Shown here: positions 1 to 5,964 of the stretch, piece after piece
Position numbering within the stretch: position 1 is the stretch's first letter
Layout: each line of letters begins with the position of its first letter
NCBI GenBank assembly: GCA_050011095.1
Contig: JBEKJU010000233.1
Span: forward strand, 1 to 6,084
From: JBEKJU01 sp050011095
Lineage (GTDB): Bacteria > Desulfobacterota > Syntrophorhabdia > Syntrophorhabdales > WCHB1-27
Length of the DNA: 6,084 nucleotides
Direction of reading: 5' to 3'
Notes under the pieces: model-generated
Told to the model about the DNA's origin: nothing
The model's input: the letters and a program-made list of their open reading frames with translations, nothing else
Database searches by the model: none
Made by a program: the position numbers and the translations under genes

Positions 1-1116
1 TTCCCCCAGTTCTGCCCTGATCCGCGCCAATGCCCGATTGGCCGCGTCGAGGTCGCGCCGGGGCGCCTCAAGGAAGAGCTGAAGCTGCTGCGGTGTGGCG
101 GGTGCGCCGTGGGCCGTAAGGCCGATCTCCGTCGCAGATGCTGCAAGGGGGGAGCCCTCCAGCCTGAGTTGCACGAGGTCCAGGATCAATGCCTCATCGA
201 GCGTGGGATCGGCCGGCATGATTCGATCTACGCGGTCCTCCTTCCGTTCCAGGATAAAGCGGATTTCCAGCTCCCGCAAAGCCTCTCTCCTTGCCGTAAG
301 TCCCGTGAGGAGCGGGTGGAGGTGTTGCCCGATCATGAACAGCAGACGCACGCTGTCCCCTTCCGGGACCTCTGCAACGATCGTGCAGGCCACCGGCTCC
401 ACGGGGAAGACCGGGGAGAAAGGATCGTGGATATCCCCGGAAGCGAGGGCGTGGAGGCGGCTCGCCTCGTCGCCGAACCGGCGCCGTATCGCGGCGCCCG
501 GCAGCCGCAAGAATTCTCCCAACGTATGGATGCCGAGCTTTGCGAGCGTCTCCCGCAAGCGGGGGTCGATTGCCAGGACGGACAGGGAGACCCGTCGCAA
601 TGCCACCTCCTCATCATCGGGCGCGGCCAGCACCAGGATGCCCTCGCACCCGCGCGCCACGGCATAGACGGCGAAGCGGCGGAACCCCACTACCACCGAG
701 GCGCGACGCTCCCTGGCGGTCAGCGCCGCGTGGATCTCGTGCGCCCAATGGTCGAGCGAGGAAAAGAGGTCCGAGAGACCGGCCGCATTGACCCAGAATA
801 CGCCAGGCTCCTCTTGCGAGATTTCCACCTCCGGGGAAAAGCGCCGAAGCAGCCGGGTGAGTTCTTCGATGTCGATCCGCACCTCCCCGGCGGGTACTTC
901 CGCCGCCCGGAGGTCCGCCGCCAGGCTCAAGGCCGCTGCGTACCGCATCCCCGGCAGGACGCCTGCTGAGCGCGCCTCGGGGCTTACCCAGAGAATTTCG
1001 CCTTGAGGCTTGTCCTGTGCCACCACCGCCGCGGGAAGACGTTTCCACTCGGGATGTCGCGACAGGAGAAGCTGGAGGGGAAATTCGGGAAGATCAATAC
1101 AGGCCAGGCGTTCCAT
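1..1116 (-). CDS. imuB: ImuB, catalytically inactive Y-family polymerase-like protein of the SOS mutasome (partial, C-terminus off left edge)
   Basis: Reading the minus strand from the ATG at 1116 gives 372 codons without a stop, running off the window. The start fits the family (MERLACIDLPEFPLQLLL). ImuB is known as a hub that links ImuA, DnaE2 and the beta clamp for translesion synthesis. Visible parts are a palm/fingers-like region (about 1-180), a helix-hairpin-helix region (about 184-215, LAKLGIHTLGEFLRLPG), and a little-finger-like domain (about 240-340). The stretch QLQLF at 344-348 resembles the beta-clamp pentapeptide QL[SD]LF. The first catalytic Asp of Y-family polymerases seems kept (D8). 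The usual Asp-Glu pair aligns by eye with E103-P104 before VFWVN, so polymerase activity is unlikely; this is typical of ImuB and not of DinB. It overlaps the 3' end of imuA by 23 nt, which suggests translational coupling. The ribosome binding site is weak (GGAAAGCGG-like). ImuB proteins usually have about 500 residues, so roughly a quarter is missing. Confidence 0.92.
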   Translation of the reverse strand, partial: MERLACIDLPEFPLQLLLSRHPEWKRLPAAVVAQDKPQGEILWVSPEARSAGVLPGMRYAAALSLAADLRAAEVPAGEVRIDIEELTRLLRRFSPEVEISQEEPGVFWVNAAGLSDLFSSLDHWAHEIHAALTARERRASVVVGFRRFAVYAVARGCEGILVLAAPDDEEVALRRVSLSVLAIDPRLRETLAKLGIHTLGEFLRLPGAAIRRRFGDEASRLHALASGDIHDPFSPVFPVEPVACTIVAEVPEGDSVRLLFMIGQHLHPLLTGLTARREALRELEIRFILERKEDRVDRIMPADPTLDEALILDLVQLRLEGSPLAASATEIGLTAHGAPATPQQLQLFLEAPRRDLDAANRALARIRAELGE

Positions 1117-1738
1117 GATGCACCGCTTTCCATACCCAACCGGGGCCACGGCGTTTATCCTTGACGGCCTCGAAAGAGCAGACAAACCGCCCGTCTGTTT
1201 CCCTGCGGCTTGAGGTCCTGCCGCGCAACGATATGAGCGATCCCATGGAAGGCGCATCATCCGCCTTCTCGGTGAGGAAAACGATGGCTATGTCGTGTCT
1301 GCGAGCCAGACTCGCCAGGCGCGATTGCTGGGGGAGAGGGATATCCCCCTTCGCGCCTATATCCAGAATTAGAAGCCCGAAGGCGCCGGAACGGGCAAGC
1401 CGGTCCGCCGCATGGACAATGGCCCCTCTGTCGGGACAGCGGAGCACCGCGAGGGCCGAGAGGTCGATCCCCGTCCGGGCCGCGTCGGGTGGATAGAAAC
1501 CGCTATCCTTTCCGGTGATCCAGGCTGCCGTCTCCCCTTCCCGCTGCGCGTCCAGCACCAGGCCGCACGCCAGGGTGAGGTTGGCGAGGCTGCCCTGACC
1601 GGAGAACTCCACCAGTCTCCCCGAAAGCGCGGCACGGGAGAGATCCACCCCCTTTTCGGAGTGGTCCTTTTCGATGTACGTCCTTGGAACATTCAGACCT
1701 GCCTTCAGGGTAAGGTCGGCCCTCATACCGGCATTCAT
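1094..1738 (-). CDS. imuA: ImuA, RecA-like SOS mutagenesis protein
   Basis: This 214-residue protein is the middle gene of the lexA-imuA-imuB cassette. ImuA is a RecA-fold accessory protein that works with ImuB and DnaE2 in damage-induced mutagenesis. RecA-like features are a P-loop position at about 44-55 (EFSGQGSLANLT), a strand with AAWI at 71-74, GIDLSALAVLRCPD at 90-103 (comparable to the GVDIDNLL region of RecA), and a Walker B-like strand LLILDIG at 122-128. The C-terminus GPGW...PGLY is also typical of ImuA. The P-loop lacks the GK[ST] of a true Walker A, so ATP binding by the usual route is doubtful. The start at 1738 is supported by GGAGG at 1747-1751, 8 nt upstream, which lies inside the last codons of lexA. 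An ATG at codon 5 is a weaker alternative. A SulA/RecA-like annotation is possible, but the context favours ImuA. Confidence 0.87.
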   Translation of the reverse strand: MNAGMRADLTLKAGLNVPRTYIEKDHSEKGVDLSRAALSGRLVEFSGQGSLANLTLACGLVLDAQREGETAAWITGKDSGFYPPDAARTGIDLSALAVLRCPDRGAIVHAADRLARSGAFGLLILDIGAKGDIPLPQQSRLASLARRHDIAIVFLTEKADDAPSMGSLISLRGRTSSRRETDGRFVCSFEAVKDKRRGPGWVWKAVHHGTPGLY

Positions 1739-1741
1739 GAT

Positions 1742-2365
1742 TCATTCCTCCATCCACGCATGCTCTTGCTCTAAATAGCGCCGGACCTCGATCACCTTGC
1801 CTAAGATAAGGACCTCTTGAGGCGGCGGGATAATCGGCGAGAAATCGGGATTTTCCGCGTGCAGCTCGACGCCCCCGCCCGTACGGTACAGTCTCTTGAC
1901 CGTTGCTTCGTCTCCCACGAGGGCCACCACGATGTCCCCGGAATCCGCCGTGGACTGGCGCCGGACGATGACGACATCGCCGGGAAGGATGCCCGCGCCT
2001 GTCATGCTCTCGCCGCGAACGCGAAGGGCGAACAGCTCTCCGCGAGTCCGCTCCTGGGAAACAGGGACGTATCCTTCAGGTTCTTCGACGGCTGTCGTCA
2101 GGGGGCCCGCCTGTACCCGGCCGAGGAGGGGAATATAGGCGAGGCCCGGGGCTTCGGGTAGCCGATACCCCCTGGCCTTTCCGGCCTCGCGGCCGAGTCG
2201 CCCTTCGGTGATGAGGTTCTCCAGATGGCGGCGGGCCGTTTCCACTGCGTGGAACCCGAACTCCTCCTGCACCTCCCGCACCGTCGGAGGCCGCCCGGCC
2301 AGGATGCGCTCCCGAACAAAATGAAAGATTTTCTCTCTGGTCTTCCCTTCCGGCGTATAGGGCAT
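1742..2365 (-). CDS. lexA: LexA, SOS transcriptional repressor and self-cleaving peptidase
   Basis: This 207-residue protein is close to the usual LexA length. LexA represses SOS genes, and RecA filaments on single-stranded DNA trigger its self-cleavage. The N-terminal winged helix-turn-helix covers about 1-70 (PPTVREVQEEFGF at 26-38, HLENLITEGRL at 47-57, RGYRLP at 65-70). The cleavage site is Ala86-Gly87 in GRVQAG. The Ser-Lys dyad of the S24 peptidase fold is Ser120 (RGESM) and Lys157 (ATVKRL). All three are present, so it should be cleavable. The frame stays open upstream to an ATG at 2500, but the start at 2365 is preferred: it has GGAGGT 5 nt upstream, the protein then begins like LexA, and the longer form would run through the promoter and operator. 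The recognition-helix region (HAVETARRHLENL) differs from that of E. coli LexA (SPNAAEEHLKAL), in line with a different operator. It is the first gene of the operon and probably autoregulated. Confidence 0.95.
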   Translation of the reverse strand: MPYTPEGKTREKIFHFVRERILAGRPPTVREVQEEFGFHAVETARRHLENLITEGRLGREAGKARGYRLPEAPGLAYIPLLGRVQAGPLTTAVEEPEGYVPVSQERTRGELFALRVRGESMTGAGILPGDVVIVRRQSTADSGDIVVALVGDEATVKRLYRTGGGVELHAENPDFSPIIPPPQEVLILGKVIEVRRYLEQEHAWMEE

Positions 2366-2370
2366 GCTTG

Positions 2371-2376
2371 ACCTCC
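2371..2376 (-). promoter_or_regulatory. Ribosome binding site of lexA
   Basis: The minus strand reads GGAGGT, followed by a 5-nt spacer and the ATG at 2365. This strong Shine-Dalgarno sequence decides between the 2365 start and the open frame extending upstream to 2500. Confidence 0.8.
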
Positions 2377-2390
2377 GTCTTCCTCTATTT

Positions 2391-2419
2391 AATAAACAGA
2401 CATTTGTCTGTTTTGTCAA
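2391..2419 (-). promoter_or_regulatory. Sigma70-type promoter of the lexA-imuA-imuB operon
   Basis: On the minus strand a perfect -35 box TTGACA (2419-2414) is followed by a 17-nt spacer and a moderate -10 box TTTATT (2396-2391, four of six matches). Transcription would start a few bases further left, giving a short leader before the lexA ribosome binding site. The palindromic operator fills the spacer, so a bound repressor would block RNA polymerase directly. Confidence 0.7.
2394..2413. promoter_or_regulatory. Probable LexA operator (SOS box), perfect 20-bp palindrome
   Basis: The sequence AAACAGACA-TT-TGTCTGTTT is a perfect inverted repeat with 9-bp arms. It lies 29-48 bp upstream of the lexA start and between the -35 and -10 boxes, where a LexA autoregulatory site is expected. 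The core CAGAC-N4-GTCTG has the same half-site spacing as the Gram-positive CGAAC-N4-GTTCG box but a different half-site, and it does not match the E. coli CTG-N10-CAG layout. Assignment to LexA rests on position and symmetry. Confidence 0.8.
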
Positions 2420-2895
2420 GTGTGTTTCGTCCACTTGATGAGCCGGAAGGTTGATACGTAACGGGTCCGGCGGAGAAGGCATCGGCGGAGTGGCTCTCAT
2501 TCATTTGTTCCGTCATCCCCCCGGTCTTCTCAAGCGGCGGAATATGCGGACGACAACCGGGAATGGGTATTCTGTCAGGGGTATCGGGAAGAACAACGGG
2601 ATTGTCTCATGGGCCGATACGGGAAACACCGCCGACATCGGTCAGGTCGTACTCGGGACATTCGATAAGGTGGACCAGCCCGTGAAGTCGTGCCCGCCGT
2701 ATCTCTCCCGTGTTCTCAAGCTCTACCGGGGCCCAAGCTGTTCGCACGCACATTGTAACATTCTCTCACCCATGCTACATTACGATTGAAAATGGCGCGG
2801 CAGGCAAATGGTCATATAGATTCGGAAAATTGGCGTATTTCTATACTTGTGTCGGGACAGGCCTCGCGTCCGGGACGATGCGGCCCAGAGAGACC
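2420..2895. other. Intergenic stretch without a recognisable gene
   Basis: This stretch of about 475 nt separates the divergent lexA operon and flavoprotein gene. A plus-strand frame from a TTG at 2451 to 2789 is open for 112 codons, but its product resembles no family I know, and I see no ribosome binding site for it. The last part (about 2760-2860) is more AT-rich. It contains TATACT at 2842-2847, a possible -10 box for the flavoprotein gene, without a convincing -35 partner. No tRNA, terminator or repeat was seen. Confidence 0.5.
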
Positions 2896-3498
2896 ATGAA
2901 AAATATACTGGGAATTATAGGAAGTCCTCGAAAGAACGGGAACACGGACGTCATGGTGTCGCGCATCCTTGAGGGTGCACGCGACAACGGGGCGAATACC
3001 GAAACAATATCCCTTGCCGACATGAAGATACTGGAATGCGATGGATGCCACGCCTGTTGGAAGGGGAAACGCATATGCGTCAAGAAGGATGATATGACGG
3101 TCCTTTATCCGAAGGTCGCACAGAGCGACGCCATCGTGTTTGGGACTCCTGTCTATTGGTACGGGCCGACGGCTCTCATGAAAGGCTTCATGGACAGGTT
3201 CGTCTATTTCAACTGCCCCGCCAACAGGAAGCAGATGAGAAACAAGGTTGCGGTTATCGCCATTCCGTTTGAAGACATAACATATGCGACATCGGATCCT
3301 GTCGTCGACTTTTTCGACAAATGCCTTACGTATCTCGAAATGCGGCTGATCGACAGGATACTGGCTCCGGGGGTCACGAAACGGGGGGAGGTCCGCGACC
3401 GAAAGCGGATCATGGCCAGGTGTGACAAGCTGGGACAGGCGCTGGCCGCCCAGGGCCCATATCAAACGGGAAAAGAGAATGAAAAGGATGATCGATAA
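2896..3498 (+). CDS. Flavodoxin-fold NAD(P)H-dependent oxidoreductase / iron-sulfur flavoprotein
   Basis: The 200-residue product belongs to the NADPH-dependent FMN reductase/flavodoxin-like group. The N-terminal strand and phosphate loop GIIGSPRKNGNTD (6-18) would bind the FMN phosphate. Cys48, Cys51, Cys54 and Cys61 form CX2CX2CX6C, which fits the compact cysteine motif of archaeal-type iron-sulfur flavoproteins (CX2CX2CX4-7C) holding a 4Fe-4S cluster. DD at 65-66, FGTPVYW (82-88) and LMKGFMDR (94-101) are further family motifs. It is probably a cytoplasmic electron-transfer or reductase protein with unknown substrate. ATG 2896 was chosen because the first beta strand begins right there; an in-frame ATG at 2878 would add six residues. 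Neither has a good ribosome binding site. Its 3' end overlaps the methyltransferase start, suggesting an operon. It uses ATA codons and is less GC-rich than the flanking genes. Family call is firm; cluster content is inferred. Confidence 0.88.
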   Translation: MKNILGIIGSPRKNGNTDVMVSRILEGARDNGANTETISLADMKILECDGCHACWKGKRICVKKDDMTVLYPKVAQSDAIVFGTPVYWYGPTALMKGFMDRFVYFNCPANRKQMRNKVAVIAIPFEDITYATSDPVVDFFDKCLTYLEMRLIDRILAPGVTKRGEVRDRKRIMARCDKLGQALAAQGPYQTGKENEKDDR

Positions 3499-4173
3499 CA
3501 GCACGCCCCACAACGCTTCCGACTATGATAGGGAAATATTCAAAACGGTCCCCTTCTACCATCTCTTTTACACTGAAACCATCGATCTGGTCCGAACGCT
3601 TCTGCCCGACACGTCGGTTTGGCTCGACACGGGCTGCGGCACCGGCTACCTCGCCGAGCAGGCCCTGCCCCTTCTGCCGGAGACCCGCTTTCTGCTGGCC
3701 GATCCCTCTTGCGCCATGCTCGATCAGGCTCGCGTCAGGCTGGCGCGCTTTCCCTCCGGCCGCATTCGTTTCCTCGGAGCCCTCTCCACAGAAGAACTCG
3801 CGGGAGTAGTTCCCGAGACGCCCCAGGTGATCAGCGCCATTCAATGCCACCATTACGGCGGAGACGAGGCGGGAAGGCGCGCGACCGATACCTGTTTTCG
3901 GCTCCTTGAAAGGGGAGGACTCTATATCACTTTCGAGAACATCCGGCCTGACACCGGCCGGGGGTCGAGATAGGTCTGGACCGGTGGCGCCATTTCCAGC
4001 GCGAGGCCAGTCGCTCGGAACAGGCTGTGGATGAGCATCGTTCCCGTTTCGGGAAGAGCTACTTTCCGATCACTATTGCCGAGCACCTGGAGCTTCTGCG
4101 GGCCACCGGCTTCTCGACGGTCGAGATTTTTTGGCTCTCTCATATGCAGGCGGGCTTCTACGCGATCAAGTAA
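3479..4173 (+). pseudogene. Class I SAM-dependent methyltransferase, split by a one-base frameshift
   Basis: The first frame runs from ATG 3479 to a TAG at 3971-3973 (164 residues). The glycine-rich SAM-binding motif I is LDTGCGTG at 49-56. An acidic residue of motif II is Asp75 (LADPS), and a later strand reads GGLYITFEN (146-154). The protein would end abruptly after FENIRPDTG. In the -1 frame from 3964, 69 further codons reach a TAA at 4171-4173. That peptide begins VEIGLDRWRHFQ, contains FGKSYFPITIAEHLELL and ends MQAGFYAIK, which reads as the natural C-terminal part of the same family. One extra G in the 3960-3964 run would restore a protein of about 231 residues. An ATG at 3488 is an alternative start. 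Either start overlaps the flavoprotein stop (3498), so translational coupling is likely. The substrate cannot be told. This may be a real pseudogene, a sequencing error or, less likely, a slippage site. Confidence 0.82.
3960..3964 (+). other. Frameshift position at a G5 run in the methyltransferase gene
   Basis: Upstream codons read GGC CGG GGG TCG AGA TAG, while the downstream coding frame reads GTC GAG ATA GGT from 3964. Re-reading one G, or inserting one G in the run, joins the two frames exactly. The run does not form a classic X-XXY-YYZ slippery heptamer in the upstream phase, which favours an indel or base-calling error over programmed frameshifting. Confidence 0.75.
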
Positions 4174-4610
4174 GGGCGCGCTCAAAGATCGGTAGTGGGC
4201 GGGGAATTCGGATAGCTGGAAGAAAGTCTTTCGCATAGTGACCATGAATACCGTCTTTCAAACGGAAAGCGTCATCATCGCTGTTGCAATCCTGCGGCGT
4301 TCCCCTAATAATTAAGAACAAAGAGATGCAACGGAGAGGCAGGCAGGTGCGTGTCGAGAAGCACGCCATGCGCTTTCCCTCTCCCTAAAACAGGCCGACT
4401 GAGACAGCCTCGGAGAATGAGAACGTGCCATAATGAAACAACGTTCCTGCCGACCGCACGTCCCTACGGCCTCAGGTGGTTTCAAGCCCTGTTGAAGACG
4501 GTCGAAGAAACCAAACAAGGTGCGGAATAGCGGAAATAGAAGCGGGGGGCGTCGTCTCTATCCCCCAAAGGCCTATTGACCCCCTGCCCCCTATTCGGAA
4601 AGCCTATCAA
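4174..4610. other. Intergenic stretch without a recognisable gene
   Basis: This stretch of about 440 nt lies between the methyltransferase and the alkene reductase. Frames here are short and unlike known proteins. I see two possible stem-loops: GAACGT pairing with ACGTTC across 4421-4446, and a G5/C5 stem listed separately. No convincing terminator with a T-run follows the methyltransferase. A TTGACC at 4576-4581 resembles a -35 box but has no good -10 partner at normal spacing. Part of it could be an old, decayed element, but I cannot show ends or a transposase remnant. Confidence 0.45.
4544..4566 (+). other. Possible G/C stem-loop in the leader of the alkene reductase gene
   Basis: Six G (4544-4549) can pair with CCCCC (4562-4566) around a 12-nt loop, about 60 nt before the GTG start. 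A second C-rich tract at 4580-4592 (CCCCCTGCCCCCT) could compete for the same G run, which would allow two alternative folds. No T-run follows, so it is not a typical terminator. No known riboswitch was recognised. Confidence 0.25.
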
Positions 4611-4617
4611 AAGGAGG
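4611..4617 (+). promoter_or_regulatory. Ribosome binding site of the alkene reductase gene
   Basis: AAGGAGG lies 7 nt before a GTG codon at 4625. This near-perfect Shine-Dalgarno site supports the GTG start, which also gives the normal N-terminus of the family. Confidence 0.8.
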
Positions 4618-4624
4618 ATTACTC

Positions 4625-5704
4625 GTGTCAATTCTCTACTCGAAATACGTTCTCGGCTCCCAGACATTGCAGAATCGTCTGGTCATGGCGCCACTGACGC
4701 GCAGTCGCGCCACCGACAATATCCCCAATGCGCTCATGGCCGAGTACTACGCGCAGCGGGCCACGGCGGGACTCATTATTACCGAGGGTACGTCACCCTC
4801 GCCGAACGGGCTGGATTATCCGCGCATACCGGGAATATTCTCCCCGGCCCAAGTCGCGGGGTGGAAGCGCATTACCGACGCGGTGCATGCCGAAGGCGCG
4901 AAGATGTTCGTGCAGCTCATGCACTGCGGAAGAATCGCCCATCCGCTGAACCTTCCCGCGGGAGCGCGCATGCTGGCTCCTTCCGCCGTGGCAGCCGACG
5001 GCGAGATGTACACGGACGCCGAGGGCATGAAACCCCATCCCACACCATGGGCGATGACAGAGGCGGATATCAGGAGCACCATCGCGGAATATGCGGATGC
5101 CGCGAGAAATGCCGTGACAGCGGGGTTTGACGGCATCGAGCTGCACGGCGCCAACGGCTATCTGCTTGAACAGTTCATCCGTCCGAACACAAATCAGCGC
5201 ACCGATGGTTATGGCGGTCCTATAGAGAACCGCGCGCGTTTTGTGCTGGGAGTGGCTGAGGCGGCCACTCGCGCCATCGGCAGGGATAAGGTGGGCATCC
5301 GACTTTCCCCATTCGGCGTGTTCAACGACATGCCGGCATACGACACGATGGAGGCGGATTACTCCTACCTGGCCGGGCAGCTCGACGCCTGCGGCCTGGC
5401 CTATATCCACCTTGTGGATCACTCGTCCATGGGCGCGCCGCCGGTGCCCGCTTCCATGAAGGCGACATTCCGCACGCTATTCACGCGCACGCTGATCCTC
5501 TCGGGAGGTTACTATGCGGAGCGTGCCGAAGGCGACCTGGTTGCAGGCAAGTGCGATCTCATCGCCGTAGGGCGACCCTTCCTTGCCAATCCCGACCTGA
5601 TAGCTCTATGGAGAACCAACGCAGCCGTGAACGAGCCGGATATGTCCACCTTCTACACACCCGGGCCCAAGGGCTATACAGACTACCCGACCTTGAACAA
5701 GTAG
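4625..5704 (+). CDS. Alkene reductase of the Old Yellow Enzyme family (NemA-like)
   Basis: The complete protein has 359 residues, the normal length for classical Old Yellow Enzymes. These cytoplasmic FMN enzymes use NAD(P)H to reduce activated C=C bonds such as enones, maleimides and nitro compounds. The fold is a TIM barrel. NRLVMAPLTRSRA (17-29) carries the FMN-contacting Thr25. VQLMHCGR is at 96-103. HGANGYLLEQF (174-184) holds the substrate-binding pair His174/Asn177 and the proton donor Tyr179. RTDGYGGPIENRARF (192-206) is the family signature. LSGGY (292-296) and AVGRPFLANPDL (314-325) form the FMN phosphate site. The tail GYTDYPTL is typical of N-ethylmaleimide reductases. All key residues are present, so it should be active. 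The GTG start is supported by the ribosome binding site. It appears monocistronic; physiological substrate is unknown, and detoxification of electrophiles is inferred from relatives. Confidence 0.95.
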   Translation: MSILYSKYVLGSQTLQNRLVMAPLTRSRATDNIPNALMAEYYAQRATAGLIITEGTSPSPNGLDYPRIPGIFSPAQVAGWKRITDAVHAEGAKMFVQLMHCGRIAHPLNLPAGARMLAPSAVAADGEMYTDAEGMKPHPTPWAMTEADIRSTIAEYADAARNAVTAGFDGIELHGANGYLLEQFIRPNTNQRTDGYGGPIENRARFVLGVAEAATRAIGRDKVGIRLSPFGVFNDMPAYDTMEADYSYLAGQLDACGLAYIHLVDHSSMGAPPVPASMKATFRTLFTRTLILSGGYYAERAEGDLVAGKCDLIAVGRPFLANPDLIALWRTNAAVNEPDMSTFYTPGPKGYTDYPTLNK

Positions 5705-5727
5705 AGGGCCTTAGGGAACGTATGGGG

Positions 5728-5757
5728 CATTCGCCTCCTGGAATGTTGATTTTGATA
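5728..5757 (+). terminator. Weak candidate terminator after the alkene reductase gene
   Basis: CATTC (5728-5732) can pair with GAATG (5741-5745) around an 8-nt loop, followed by a T-rich stretch that includes a T5 run at 5757-5761. The stem is short and AT-rich at its base, so this is only a candidate. Confidence 0.25.
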
Positions 5758-5917
5758 TTTTTCGCTCTGATACCATGTTACAGGTAATGGCGTAGTCCCG
5801 GAAATGAAAAGTCAGCGCCGCCAGGAATGAGACCGTAGCCAAAAGAGTCGAGAGAACGGGCCACGCTCCATCCCCTGAAAGCTGACTGCTGACGGCCGCA
5901 ACTGTGCCGCTCTGCGG

Positions 5918-5955
5918 TTGAATGACTATACTAAAGAATAGTAACCTTGAAAGGA
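5918..5955 (+). promoter_or_regulatory. Tentative promoter region and ribosome binding site of the hydrolase gene
   Basis: TATACT at 5927-5932 is a good -10 candidate, but no -35 box is visible at normal spacing. It overlaps a small inverted repeat, ACTAT (5925-5929) with ATAGT (5938-5942), which could be a regulator site or chance. AAGGA at 5951-5955 lies 9 nt before the ATG at 5965 and is a credible ribosome binding site. Confidence 0.35.
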
Positions 5956-5964
5956 CTAATTGAG

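Noticed and set aside
109..969. Long plus-strand open frame of 286 codons opposite imuB
   Set aside because: It is the antisense shadow of imuB in GC-rich DNA. The product has no recognisable motifs, while the minus-strand frame is a clear family member.
1179..1197. Second CAGAC/GTCTG inverted pair near the imuB start
   Set aside because: The half-sites match those of the lexA operator, but the spacer is 9 nt instead of 4 nt, which puts them on different helix faces. It lies inside the imuA coding sequence, so chance is more likely than a second operator.
2366..2500. N-terminal extension of LexA by 45 residues from ATG 2500
   Set aside because: It would run through the promoter and operator. 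The extension resembles no LexA N-terminus, and the 2365 start has a strong ribosome binding site.
2812..3513. Minus-strand open frame of 233 codons opposite the flavoprotein gene
   Set aside because: The plus strand carries clear flavoprotein motifs over the same stretch, and the minus-strand product resembles nothing known.
3956..3970. Programmed -1 ribosomal frameshift in the methyltransferase gene
   Set aside because: No classic slippery heptamer in the upstream phase and no obvious stimulatory structure right after it. A one-base indel or sequencing error explains the break more simply, though slippage on the G run is not excluded.
4312..4518. Minus-strand open frame of 68 codons in the intergenic region, possible transposon remnant
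   Set aside because: No transposase motif, terminal inverted repeats or target-site duplication could be found, and it has no convincing ribosome binding site.
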